A stretch of 35,006 nt of DNA, taken from NCBI GenBank assembly GCA_019118345.1, contig DWZD01000026.1:1-35006 (forward strand), read 5' to 3'. Position 1 is the first letter of the stretch. Every line of letters starts with the position of its first letter. The DNA is from Candidatus Desulfovibrio intestinavium. GTDB lineage: Bacteria; Desulfobacterota; Desulfovibrionia; Desulfovibrionales; Desulfovibrionaceae. Of this stretch, positions 7,053 through 13,512 are shown in pieces. Below the pieces are notes generated by a model. It ran no database searches, was not told where the DNA came from, and saw only the letters and a program-made list of their open reading frames with translations. A program made the position numbers and the translations under genes.

Positions 7053-7306
7053 CGGGCGGATTGCCCCACAGCTGCCGGGCTGCCTGCCGGCGTCGCCATT
7101 TGCCAGCTGTACAGGACGCGCACGGCTGAGTTCTTCTGCCAGCCGTCTGCTGCCAGCACCCTTGCCTTCTCAGGCCTTCCGTCCGCCCTGACCGGCTGTC
7201 CGCGCCCGACCGCTATACTACCTGCTTTTTTTCGCCCGCACTTGCGGCGGGGCAAAACCACATAAAAACGCCGCCCTTCATGACGAAGGACGGCGCTCAT
7301 GCTCTG
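7053..7306. repeat. Direct repeat, unit 2 (about 254 bp)
   Basis: Second copy of the repeat starting at 6759. Differences from unit 1 include one extra base in a patch at about 7107-7123 and scattered single substitutions. It directly adjoins the 3' end of the dsbA-like gene and contains that gene's terminator. The two copies probably arose by a local tandem duplication that carried the terminator along (inference). Confidence 0.9.
7264..7295 (-). terminator. Rho-independent terminator of the dsbA-like gene
   Basis: An 11-bp stem between 7269-7279 and 7285-7295 with a 5-nt loop, followed in the leftward direction by five T (7264-7268 on the opposite strand). One base differs from the copy in unit 1. 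In leftward RNA the changed pair becomes G-U and the stem is kept; in rightward RNA it would be a C-A mismatch. It starts 31 bp beyond the dsbA-like stop codon. Confidence 0.85.
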
Positions 7307-7326
7307 TACCCCGGCCAAAGCTGAGG

Positions 7327-8118
7327 CTACTTGCTCGACAGGGCCATTTCAATGGCGGACTTGAAAAGATCCTGCGGCAGTGCACCGCGCACCACAAGAT
7401 TATTCACCAGAAAATAGGGCGTCCCTTCCACGGCCAGCTTTTCGGCATCCTCAAGATCTTCCTTGATGATATCCTTGACCTTGCGGCTGTTGCGATCCCT
7501 GTCCAATCGCCGCATATCCGCCCCCAGATCCTTGGCCGTCTTGCGCAAAAATTCCTCGCCCTCGCTGATCAGCTTGTCCCGATGGGCGAAGAGCGCATCA
7601 TGAAATTTCCATGCTTTGGCCTGATCCTGCTGGGCAAGGGCCACAAAATAGGTCACGGCCAGAGCGGAAGGCCCATCGGCATCCTGCGGCAGCGCTTTGA
7701 AGACAAGACAAACCTTGTTGCCATATTCATCCATCAGCTTTTCCAGCGTGCGCGAAGCCTGCTGGCAGAAATGGCAGGAAAAGTCGGAAAAGGCCACTAT
7801 GCGTACAGGCGCCTTGGCCGACCCCAGCAGGGGCCGATCGGTCAGCTTGACGCTTTTGGGCTGCTTGAGATCATTTTTCCACTGTTCGCGCAGGGCATTC
7901 TTGCGGCGCAGATTGGAACCCTGCTGCGCAATGTCCAGGATGGTTTCGCTGTTATCACGCAGGACATCAAGCACCAGCTCCGGATTTTCGCGCAAGACGT
8001 TTTGCAGCATTTCCCGCAGGTTTTCATCGGTCACCGTGGTTGCGGCCTGCGCTGGTGCGGCGGCTCCCAGCAGGATGACGGCGGCGCAGGAGCAGAGCAA
8101 TTTTTTATGGAACTTCAT
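7327..8118 (-). CDS. DsbA-family periplasmic thiol-disulfide oxidoreductase
   Basis: A 263-aa exported thioredoxin-fold protein. Residues 1-25 are a signal peptide (KK, hydrophobic core, cleavage near PAQA). Residues about 28-95 form a helical region rich in ENLREML / ENPELVLDV patterns, resembling the N-terminal oligomerisation stalk of ScsC/BcfH-like proteins. The thioredoxin/DsbA domain follows, with the redox site C115-H-F-C118 and the cis-proline loop GTPYF (Thr233-Pro234). The family forms or isomerises disulfides in exported proteins. The ATG at 8118 is chosen over an upstream in-frame ATG because AAGGAAGG sits 5-6 nt before it and the signal peptide begins there. No DsbB/VKOR partner is visible nearby. 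It diverges from parA across the parS region. Confidence 0.85.
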   Translation of the reverse strand: MKFHKKLLCSCAAVILLGAAAPAQAATTVTDENLREMLQNVLRENPELVLDVLRDNSETILDIAQQGSNLRRKNALREQWKNDLKQPKSVKLTDRPLLGSAKAPVRIVAFSDFSCHFCQQASRTLEKLMDEYGNKVCLVFKALPQDADGPSALAVTYFVALAQQDQAKAWKFHDALFAHRDKLISEGEEFLRKTAKDLGADMRRLDRDRNSRKVKDIIKEDLEDAEKLAVEGTPYFLVNNLVVRGALPQDLFKSAIEMALSSK

Positions 8119-8252
8119 GTTGCCTTCCTTATTTTTTTCAGCATTTTTTCCCATGCATCCCGGATTGTCAATGGCTTGAGGCGGTGTTTTCTCGCGCGGG
8201 GGCGGGAGCGGTTTCTTGCGCTTTTTTTATTCTTTGTCTATTTTCAGGAAAA

Positions 8253-8268
8253 CGTTTCACATGAAACC
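8253..8268 (+). promoter_or_regulatory. parS centromere site 1
   Basis: GTTTCACATGAAAC at 8254-8267 differs by one base from the core of the bacterial parS consensus TGTTTCACGTGAAACA. It lies 51 bp before parA, where ParB/Spo0J would load. Confidence 0.85.
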
Positions 8269-8281
8269 AGCCATTTCTTCC

Positions 8282-8297
8282 TGTTTCATGTGAAACA
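8282..8297 (-). promoter_or_regulatory. parS centromere site 2
   Basis: TGTTTCATGTGAAACA at 8282-8297, one base from consensus. Its 14-bp core is the exact reverse complement of site 1. The centres of the two sites are 29 bp apart. It lies 21 bp before the parA start, between likely promoter and ribosome site, so ParB bound here could also repress parAB (inference). Confidence 0.88.
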
Positions 8298-8318
8298 GGC
8301 GTTTCGGGAGGACGCAGG

Positions 8319-9098
8319 ATGAGCAGAATCATTGCCATTGCCAACCAGAAGGGGGGCGTGGGAAAAACTACCACAGCCATCAATCTGGCCGCCGCGCTGG
8401 CCATTATGGAAAAACGGGTGCTTCTGGTGGACTGTGACCCGCAGGCCAACTCCACCAGCGGCTGCGGCATTGAGCAGGAAGGACTGGAAAACGACCTCTA
8501 CTCCACCTTCTATACGCCGGAAAAAACACGCGAAAGCATCTGCAAAACCCGTACCCCCTATCTGGATATTCTGCCTGCCAGCACAAATCTTGTGGCCGTG
8601 GAGCTGGAACTTGTGGAGCGCATGGCCCGGGAATACTATCTGGATGACTGCCTGAAAACCGTTGTGCAGGATTACGATTATGTGATTCTGGACTGCCCCC
8701 CCTCGCTGGGCCTGCTGACCCTCAATGCCCTCTGTGCCGCCAGGGAACTGCTGGTTCCCCTGCAATGCGAATTTTTCGCTCTGGAAGGCATTGTCAAACT
8801 GCTGCAAACATACGAACAAGTCAAAAAACGGCTCAATCCGCAACTGCAGCTGCTTGGCGTGGTGCTGACCATGTACGACGCCCGCAATCGCCTCACCCGA
8901 GACGTGAAGGAAGAAGTGCGCCGCTGCTTCCCCGAGCACCTTTTCGAGATGGTCATCCCCCGCAATGTCCGCCTTTCCGAAGCGCCCAGCCACGGAAAAT
9001 CCATCATTCACTATGATGTCAAGTCAAAGGGAGCAGAGGCCTACCTCGGCCTTGCCAAGGAAGTTGTCCAGCGCAATCCCGGCAAGCGCGGCGCATAG
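8319..9098 (+). CDS. parA: Chromosome partitioning ATPase ParA/Soj
   Basis: A 259-aa ParA/MinD-type P-loop ATPase acting on the nucleoid in chromosome segregation. The deviant Walker A KGGVGKTTT (11-19, with signature Lys11 and Lys16), switch I VDCDPQANST (37-46) and Walker B YVILDCPPSLG (Asp125) are all present. The length is standard for chromosomal Soj proteins, which lack the N-terminal DNA-binding extension of plasmid ParA. The GGGAGGA ribosome site at 8306-8312 sets the start. parB follows after 35 bp, and two parS sites stand directly upstream, so this is a complete parABS locus. The paired parS sites and chromosomal-type ParA argue against plasmid origin. Confidence 0.95.
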   Translation: MSRIIAIANQKGGVGKTTTAINLAAALAIMEKRVLLVDCDPQANSTSGCGIEQEGLENDLYSTFYTPEKTRESICKTRTPYLDILPASTNLVAVELELVERMAREYYLDDCLKTVVQDYDYVILDCPPSLGLLTLNALCAARELLVPLQCEFFALEGIVKLLQTYEQVKKRLNPQLQLLGVVLTMYDARNRLTRDVKEEVRRCFPEHLFEMVIPRNVRLSEAPSHGKSIIHYDVKSKGAEAYLGLAKEVVQRNPGKRGA

Positions 9099-9133
9099 CG
9101 CCGCCCTCCGCCAGCCCGAAAACGGAGAGCACC

Positions 9134-10123
9134 ATGAGCCAGAACAAAGGTCTCGGCAGAGGGCTGAACGCCCTTTTTCCCGATGCGCCCCTTACCGCCA
9201 ACACGAACCATACCGGCAACGAAAATCCCCGAACCCTGCCCCTGTCCGAGATAATCACCAGCAGCCAGCAGCCCCGCAAACATTTTGACGAACAGGCGCT
9301 GGAGGAACTGGCGGATTCCATCCGCTGTCAGGGTATCCTCCAACCCCTGCTGGTGCGCCCCCATAACAACGCATATCAACTCGTGGCCGGGGAACGCCGC
9401 TGGCGGGCCGCCAAACTGGCGGGCCTCAGCAAGGTGCCGGTGATCATCCGCGACATGAACGACAAGGATGTCATGGTGGCGGCCCTGACAGAAAATCTGC
9501 AGCGGGAAGATCTCAATCCCGTGGAAGAAGCCAGAGCACTTGCCAAGTTGCAGGAAACGCTGGAACTCACGCAGGAAGCGCTGGCCGCTCGCCTCGGCAA
9601 AAGCCGTCCGGCCATTGCTAATGCCCTGCGGCTGCTGCGCCTGAGCGCGGCCGCGCAGGACGATGTGGAACAAGGGCGCATGAGCGCCGGGCACGCCCGC
9701 TGCCTGCTGAGCCTGGAAACGGAAGACAGCGCGGCGGCGGAAGCCCTGCGCGCCCATATCCTCTCCGATGGTCTGACGGTTCGCCAGACAGAGGATGCCG
9801 CCGCGCACTGGCGGGAACGGCACTGCTTTCCCTGGGGGGAACAATCCCCAGCCGAAGCGCAGGCGGACGAGGGCAACACACCCAAACAGCACATGTCCAA
9901 ACGCGGTAAGGATCCTCTGCTTGCGGATCTGCAGGCATACCTCTGCAAGCAACTTCCCTGCAAAGCCCGCTTCAGCGGCAATCGGGAAAACGGTCGTCTG
10001 ACCCTCACCTACTCCAGCCCCGAAGAGCTGCGAAATCTGCTGGAACGTTTGCGCTGCACCCCGGAAGGCATGCCCCTGTCCGATGACGCGACTGCCCTGC
10101 TCCCGGGCAATGGCGAGGCCTGA
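9134..10123 (+). CDS. parB: Chromosome partitioning protein ParB/Spo0J
   Basis: A 329-aa ParB CTPase that loads at parS, slides and spreads on DNA, and stimulates ParA. Order: a short N-terminal ParA-interacting peptide (GLGRGLNALF at 6-15), the CTP-binding ParB/Srx domain with GERRWRAAK (86-94) and ENLQREDLNP (120-129), the helix-turn-helix region (about 140-185), a variable linker rich in Glu/Ala/Gln (about 225-255) and a C-terminal dimerisation domain. The length is slightly above the B. subtilis protein (282), mostly from the linker. GGAGAG lies 5 nt before the ATG. A bulged hairpin without T-run lies just past the stop codon; no clear terminator is seen. Confidence 0.95.
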   Translation: MSQNKGLGRGLNALFPDAPLTANTNHTGNENPRTLPLSEIITSSQQPRKHFDEQALEELADSIRCQGILQPLLVRPHNNAYQLVAGERRWRAAKLAGLSKVPVIIRDMNDKDVMVAALTENLQREDLNPVEEARALAKLQETLELTQEALAARLGKSRPAIANALRLLRLSAAAQDDVEQGRMSAGHARCLLSLETEDSAAAEALRAHILSDGLTVRQTEDAAAHWRERHCFPWGEQSPAEAQADEGNTPKQHMSKRGKDPLLADLQAYLCKQLPCKARFSGNRENGRLTLTYSSPEELRNLLERLRCTPEGMPLSDDATALLPGNGEA

Positions 10124-10983
10124 AGCCGGGCAGCAGGCTGTCCCGGTTCGCGCCCACAGCGCCGACCCGGATCGGCAGGCGCGCGCCATGACGGCAAGCC
10201 ACAGCCCCCCGCTCGCTCATAGATCAAGTGTCGGGTGGGCAGCCCAAACAGGCGGCCCGCAAACGCCTGCCCGCACACCACACGCAACGGCATGGTGACG
10301 ACTTGCCCCGCAACAGGGAAAAGCCTGTGAGTCGCGGGGGCACACGCGGGAGGGCTATCCAACCGCCACAAACAGACGGCAGCCCTCACCGGAGAAGCAT
10401 TCAGACCCAACACGGGGCGAAAAGGACAAGGAGAGCCGACAGCCCGCGCCATTGCGTCGTGCAAGACGCGAAAACGCTGATAATGCGAGGGCTCGCCCCA
10501 AAAGCCAGACCGACACCGCTCGGAAAGCCGGTGTCGCATGCGGCAGACGGAAGACACCGCACCATCCAGACGCACCCAGAACAGGCGAAGCAGGGCCGAA
10601 GGCCCGCCTTGCCATTGCCTGACCGGTCGGCAGAGAAAACGTCGGAACAATGGGCTACGGAGCGTGGAAAGTATGCGGAAAACGGACTGCGGAGCGGACG
10701 ACGAGAAAGCCGACCGGCTACCTTACCGGGGAAGCAAGGACATCAGGGCAAGCTGAGCAAGGGGAAGAAGCGGACGCACGGACAGCCAAGGACAAAGCGT
10801 GACAGCCAGCCGTCACGCGGTCGTCCAATCGGAATCAGATTCCGCACAGACTTGTCTCTGCGCGCACCTCTCGAAAACGACCCGATGGCGGGCAGAAAAG
10901 AGGAAAATCAGGTTCGGACAAACGGACATAGGCCGCCTGACGCTGGCCCACGACGAAACGTCGCACAAAAAAAGGCCGCCCGC
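10124..10983. other. 860-bp gene-free, hairpin-rich region after parB
   Basis: No reading frame here has a ribosome site, family likeness or a credible start; long open frames exist but look like by-products of a purine-rich plus strand. I see many short inverted repeats: GCGTC/GACGC (10454-10469), CGACACCG/CGGTGTCG (10511-10536), CCGGTCGG/CCGACCGG (10623-10630 with 10710-10717), GCGTGAC/GTCACGC (10797-10818), CGGAATC/GATTCCG (10830-10844), and CGACG/CGTCG near 10950. This could be an unannotated structured RNA, a degraded gene, or chance in GC-rich DNA. It does not match RNase P RNA, tmRNA or SRP RNA consensus motifs that I could look for. Confidence 0.4.
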
Positions 10984-11241
10984 CTACTCCTCAAGCCACG
11001 AGTCATCTTCCAGCACGGCATAGCCCCGCACCAGCAGATAGGATACTTCATCGTGGACTTCCAGCAGGCCGGTCACCTCCACCGGCACGCTGACCTCATC
11101 ATCCAGATCGACCCCGGCACCGCGGGGAATGATACGATATTCCACGTCGTCCTGCACAATAGCCACCCGCGCCTGACGCGGATCAGTACCGCGCGGCACA
11201 GCAGTCACATAGCCCTTGACCGTGATCTGTTCTTTGCTCAT
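10984..11241 (-). CDS. Small acidic conserved-looking protein, unknown function
   Basis: An 85-aa soluble acidic protein of about eight predicted beta strands: ITVKGYVTAVPRG, ARVAIVQDDVEYRIIPRGAG, DEVSVPVEVTGLLEV, VSYLLVRGYAVLEDD. The alternating hydrophobic/charged pattern and KGYV-T start suggest a small beta-barrel, perhaps OB-like (inference). No catalytic motif is seen and I do not recognise the family. The ATG at 11241 is chosen because the downstream composition changes to coding-like and a good promoter (11290-11318) would place the RNA start about 40 nt upstream; the ribosome site is weak. It is transcribed towards parB and stands alone. The reading frame stays open far upstream, but that part is Arg/Ala/Leu-rich and not credible. 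Confidence 0.65.
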   Translation of the reverse strand: MSKEQITVKGYVTAVPRGTDPRQARVAIVQDDVEYRIIPRGAGVDLDDEVSVPVEVTGLLEVHDEVSYLLVRGYAVLEDDSWLEE

Positions 11242-11699
11242 CTGCTTTTCAGAAACCTTGCTTGCAAAATTCAGCTTGCGCCTTTTAGCAGCATACGCCG
11301 TGCAACTGTGCGGCGCAAGGGGAAATGCGCGTACAAGCGCACGCAACTTCTCCGCACGGGCAGGGTCAGGAACCAGCCGACAAGCAAAGCGCAAAACAGG
11401 AACGCCGCCACATCCTGTCGCATTGCCAAGTGCGCTTCTTGACGCTAAGAATGATCGAGCGGCATGCGCCGCGCAGCGCCGCAAGGAGGGCAAGAACGAC
11501 CGTACCCTGCTCACGTGCGCGACAGGCACGGCAACTGGTCAGAATATGCCCGCGTAACCACGGCGCCGCCCGGGCTGGCAGGGCTGAGCACCAGACATTT
11601 CGGGTTCCCCGCAGCGGCATGCAGCAGCCTGCAGGACAGCCGCGCGCGGTGCACGGCCGGAAGCCGCCGTACAGGAACTTTGCCGACGGAAAAAACGTG
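11242..11699. other. 458-bp divergent gap between two hypothetical genes
   Basis: It holds the leftward promoter at 11290-11318 and otherwise nothing I can name. The rightward frame of the next gene remains open through much of it (from 11325), so an earlier start for that gene cannot be excluded. The composition is less biased at third positions than inside the gene, and no ribosome site precedes the earlier ATG or GTG codons. Confidence 0.4.
11290..11318 (-). promoter_or_regulatory. Promoter for the small acidic protein
   Basis: On the minus strand: TTGCGC (11318-11313), 17-bp spacer, TATGCT (11295-11290). Transcription would start near 11283, giving a leader of about 40 nt to the ATG at 11241. 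Confidence 0.45.
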
Positions 11700-12395
11700 A
11701 TGGGAAAGACAAGCTCCCGCCAGATCCACCGCAAGCGCGACGCAAGCCTCAAAACCAGCCCGCGCGCTGCCACGGGCAAGCAAAGGCAGGTTCGCCGCAC
11801 CGGACACGGCAAAGCCGCAGCCAAACAAAAGCCATGCCGCAGCATCGGCAAGGACAACGCACGGCAACGTGCCTTCCCGGACACGGCGCAGGCCCAGACG
11901 ACTGTGGGCCGGACAAGCCTGCGCGTCCTGCTGGCAGCCGCAAGCCTTGCCCTGCTCCTCTGTGTTTCGCCCTTGCGGGTCATGGCGGAAGAAAGCGCGC
12001 TCACGCCCACGGGACTGCCCTACGGCTGGCAAGCCGAACGCACGGCGGACGGCCTGTGGCTGGCGCGCTCTCCCGCCGCCGATGCCGTCGTCGCCGCCTG
12101 CAGCGGCAGCCTGCCTGAGGACACGTCCGAGCAGGCGTTATTGCAGACCTTTATCAACTATTTTTCAGGAAGCGAAGCGCAGCAGCGCGCAGACCGGGGA
12201 CACCAGTTTCATTTCCAGCATGACAGCACGCAACACACCGCACTGCTGTATACGGACAGACAACGGTACATGCTGATCACCGTGACCGATCCGGCAAATC
12301 GCTACCCGGAAAGTATCGAAATGCTGGTGCAAAGCCTTGCACAACAGCTAAAAGACGGGCCGAAAGCCGCCGGCAGCAACACACGGCACGACTGA
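11700..12395 (+). CDS. Hypothetical exported or membrane-anchored protein
   Basis: A 231-aa protein without recognisable family. Residues 1-68 are strongly basic (many Arg/Lys, few acidic). A hydrophobic segment about residues 72-95 (LRVLLAAASLALLLCVSPLR) ends in a signal-peptidase-like VMA-E site. The remaining 135 residues are a soluble domain with alternating strands and helices (AVVAACSGSLPEDTSEQ, ALLYTDRQRYMLITV, SIEMLVQSLAQQLKDG), a layout like small periplasmic stress or host-contact proteins. The start is uncertain: ATG 11700 has only a weak GACGGA upstream, and a GTG at 11906 would give an ordinary signal peptide. Third positions between 11700 and 11906 are GC-rich as in real genes, which favours the longer form. 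It may be an unusually long basic cytosolic tail or a mis-start. Confidence 0.55.
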   Translation: MGKTSSRQIHRKRDASLKTSPRAATGKQRQVRRTGHGKAAAKQKPCRSIGKDNARQRAFPDTAQAQTTVGRTSLRVLLAAASLALLLCVSPLRVMAEESALTPTGLPYGWQAERTADGLWLARSPAADAVVAACSGSLPEDTSEQALLQTFINYFSGSEAQQRADRGHQFHFQHDSTQHTALLYTDRQRYMLITVTDPANRYPESIEMLVQSLAQQLKDGPKAAGSNTRHD

Positions 12396-12441
12396 AGCGA
12401 ACAGGCTGTGCGCGAAACGCGCAAGAGTGGCGCTCCAGAGT

Positions 12442-13281
12442 TTAGCCGCGTTCAGCATCGGCAACTGTCATGAGCGGCGGGCAGAACTCCCTCGCCTGCT
12501 CCGTCCAGCCGTGCCCGCCATGAGCAAGCGATCCGTGCAGCACCAGCGGCGGCAAAAGGCGGCAATCGTCAGCCGCTCCGCGCCGGGCCTCCACCAGCAA
12601 ACGCAGGGCCGGCGCATCAGCCCGGGCCTGCACAGGCAGAACAGCACGCAAGCCCAAAGCGGCCTGCCGCAGGGCGAGCAACAAACGACTGATGTCGCGC
12701 GCGGGAAAAATGCAGAGAAACCGCCCATGATGGCGCAGAAGAGCCGCAGCCGCAGCGCAGAAGGCCGACAGCAACGGCGGCTCAACAGGCCTTGCGGTCG
12801 CTGTCCCACGATCGGAAAGCGGCGATTCCCGCATGGCCGATTCCCTGCGCGCATGCACTGAGGAACGTCCCGTGCCAACCGCATAAAACGGGGGATTGGC
12901 CAGCACAAGGTCAAAACGCTGCAAACCGCAAGAACGCAAGAACGCAACATCGCGCAAATCCCCGCAGACAAAAGAGCATCGGTCGGCAAACCCCAGACGG
13001 GCGGCATTGCGGCGGGCAGCAAGGCAAAGCCCCTCATCCGCATCGAGGCCCAGCACACGCGTCGGGGCCTGCGCAAGACAGGGATGCAACAGCAGGGCAA
13101 AGAGCGCGGCCCCGCAACCGCTGCCCAGCTCAGCAACCTCATGGCAGGCGCGGCCAGCCTGACGCGCCGCCCAAGCCGCCAGCAACAGGGCATCCGTCCC
13201 GAACCGAAAGGACGCCGGGGGCTGCTCCAGCCCCCGAGGAAAGGCGGCCCGGGCCTCGGCAATGAACGAAGGGAAAATCAT
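12442..13281 (-). CDS. N6-adenine methyltransferase, TrmN6/YfiC-like
   Basis: A 279-aa Rossmann-fold SAM-dependent methyltransferase. Motif I is ELGSGCGA (51-58), the acidic residue after strand 2 is in LGLDADE, and the catalytic motif IV is NPPF (129-132), the signature of enzymes that methylate an exocyclic amino group, mainly adenine N6 or glutamine. An upstream FRFGTDALLLAAW segment (25-37) matches the TrmN6/YfiC group, which makes m6A37 in tRNA1(Val). The substrate here is inferred. The ATG at 13281 is chosen because homologous residues begin there; the ribosome site is poor. An Arg/Pro-rich insertion (about 138-165) lies after NPPF. It faces the preceding hypothetical gene tail to tail and lies 231 bp after rsmB on the same strand. 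Confidence 0.8.
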   Translation of the reverse strand: MIFPSFIAEARAAFPRGLEQPPASFRFGTDALLLAAWAARQAGRACHEVAELGSGCGAALFALLLHPCLAQAPTRVLGLDADEGLCLAARRNAARLGFADRCSFVCGDLRDVAFLRSCGLQRFDLVLANPPFYAVGTGRSSVHARRESAMRESPLSDRGTATARPVEPPLLSAFCAAAAALLRHHGRFLCIFPARDISRLLLALRQAALGLRAVLPVQARADAPALRLLVEARRGAADDCRLLPPLVLHGSLAHGGHGWTEQAREFCPPLMTVADAERG

Positions 13282-13512
13282 GACTAATCGTTGGCCCGGT
13301 CTCGGCAGGCAAAATTTCTGCGTTATCCCCACTGGCCCGTGCCCAGCCGGAAACCAGCACGCGCCAGAACACAGGACAGCAAGCGGGACAGCCACACTAC
13401 ATGAACCGGAAAAGGCGGCAAAGCACGCATAACACGGCAAACGACATATCCGGCGGACATGCGCGGGGAATCCTGCCGCCAGTCAGCACACCGCAAGAAC
13501 GGGCAATGCGGT

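Noticed and set aside
10124..10160. Terminator directly after parB
   Set aside because: CCGGGCAG/CTGTCCCGG forms a bulged stem but no T-run follows.
10009..10650. Leftward 213-codon open frame after parB
   Set aside because: Half of it is antisense to parB, the rest has no family likeness, start signal or coding-like third positions.
10228..11442. 404-codon rightward open frame across the parB-downstream region
   Set aside because: No ribosome site, composition of a shadow frame (Arg/His/Gln-rich), and it runs antisense through the small gene at 10984-11241.
13323..13331. TTATCCCCA, one base from a DnaA box
   Set aside because: Single isolated site, 18 kb from dnaA, not clustered; expected by chance.
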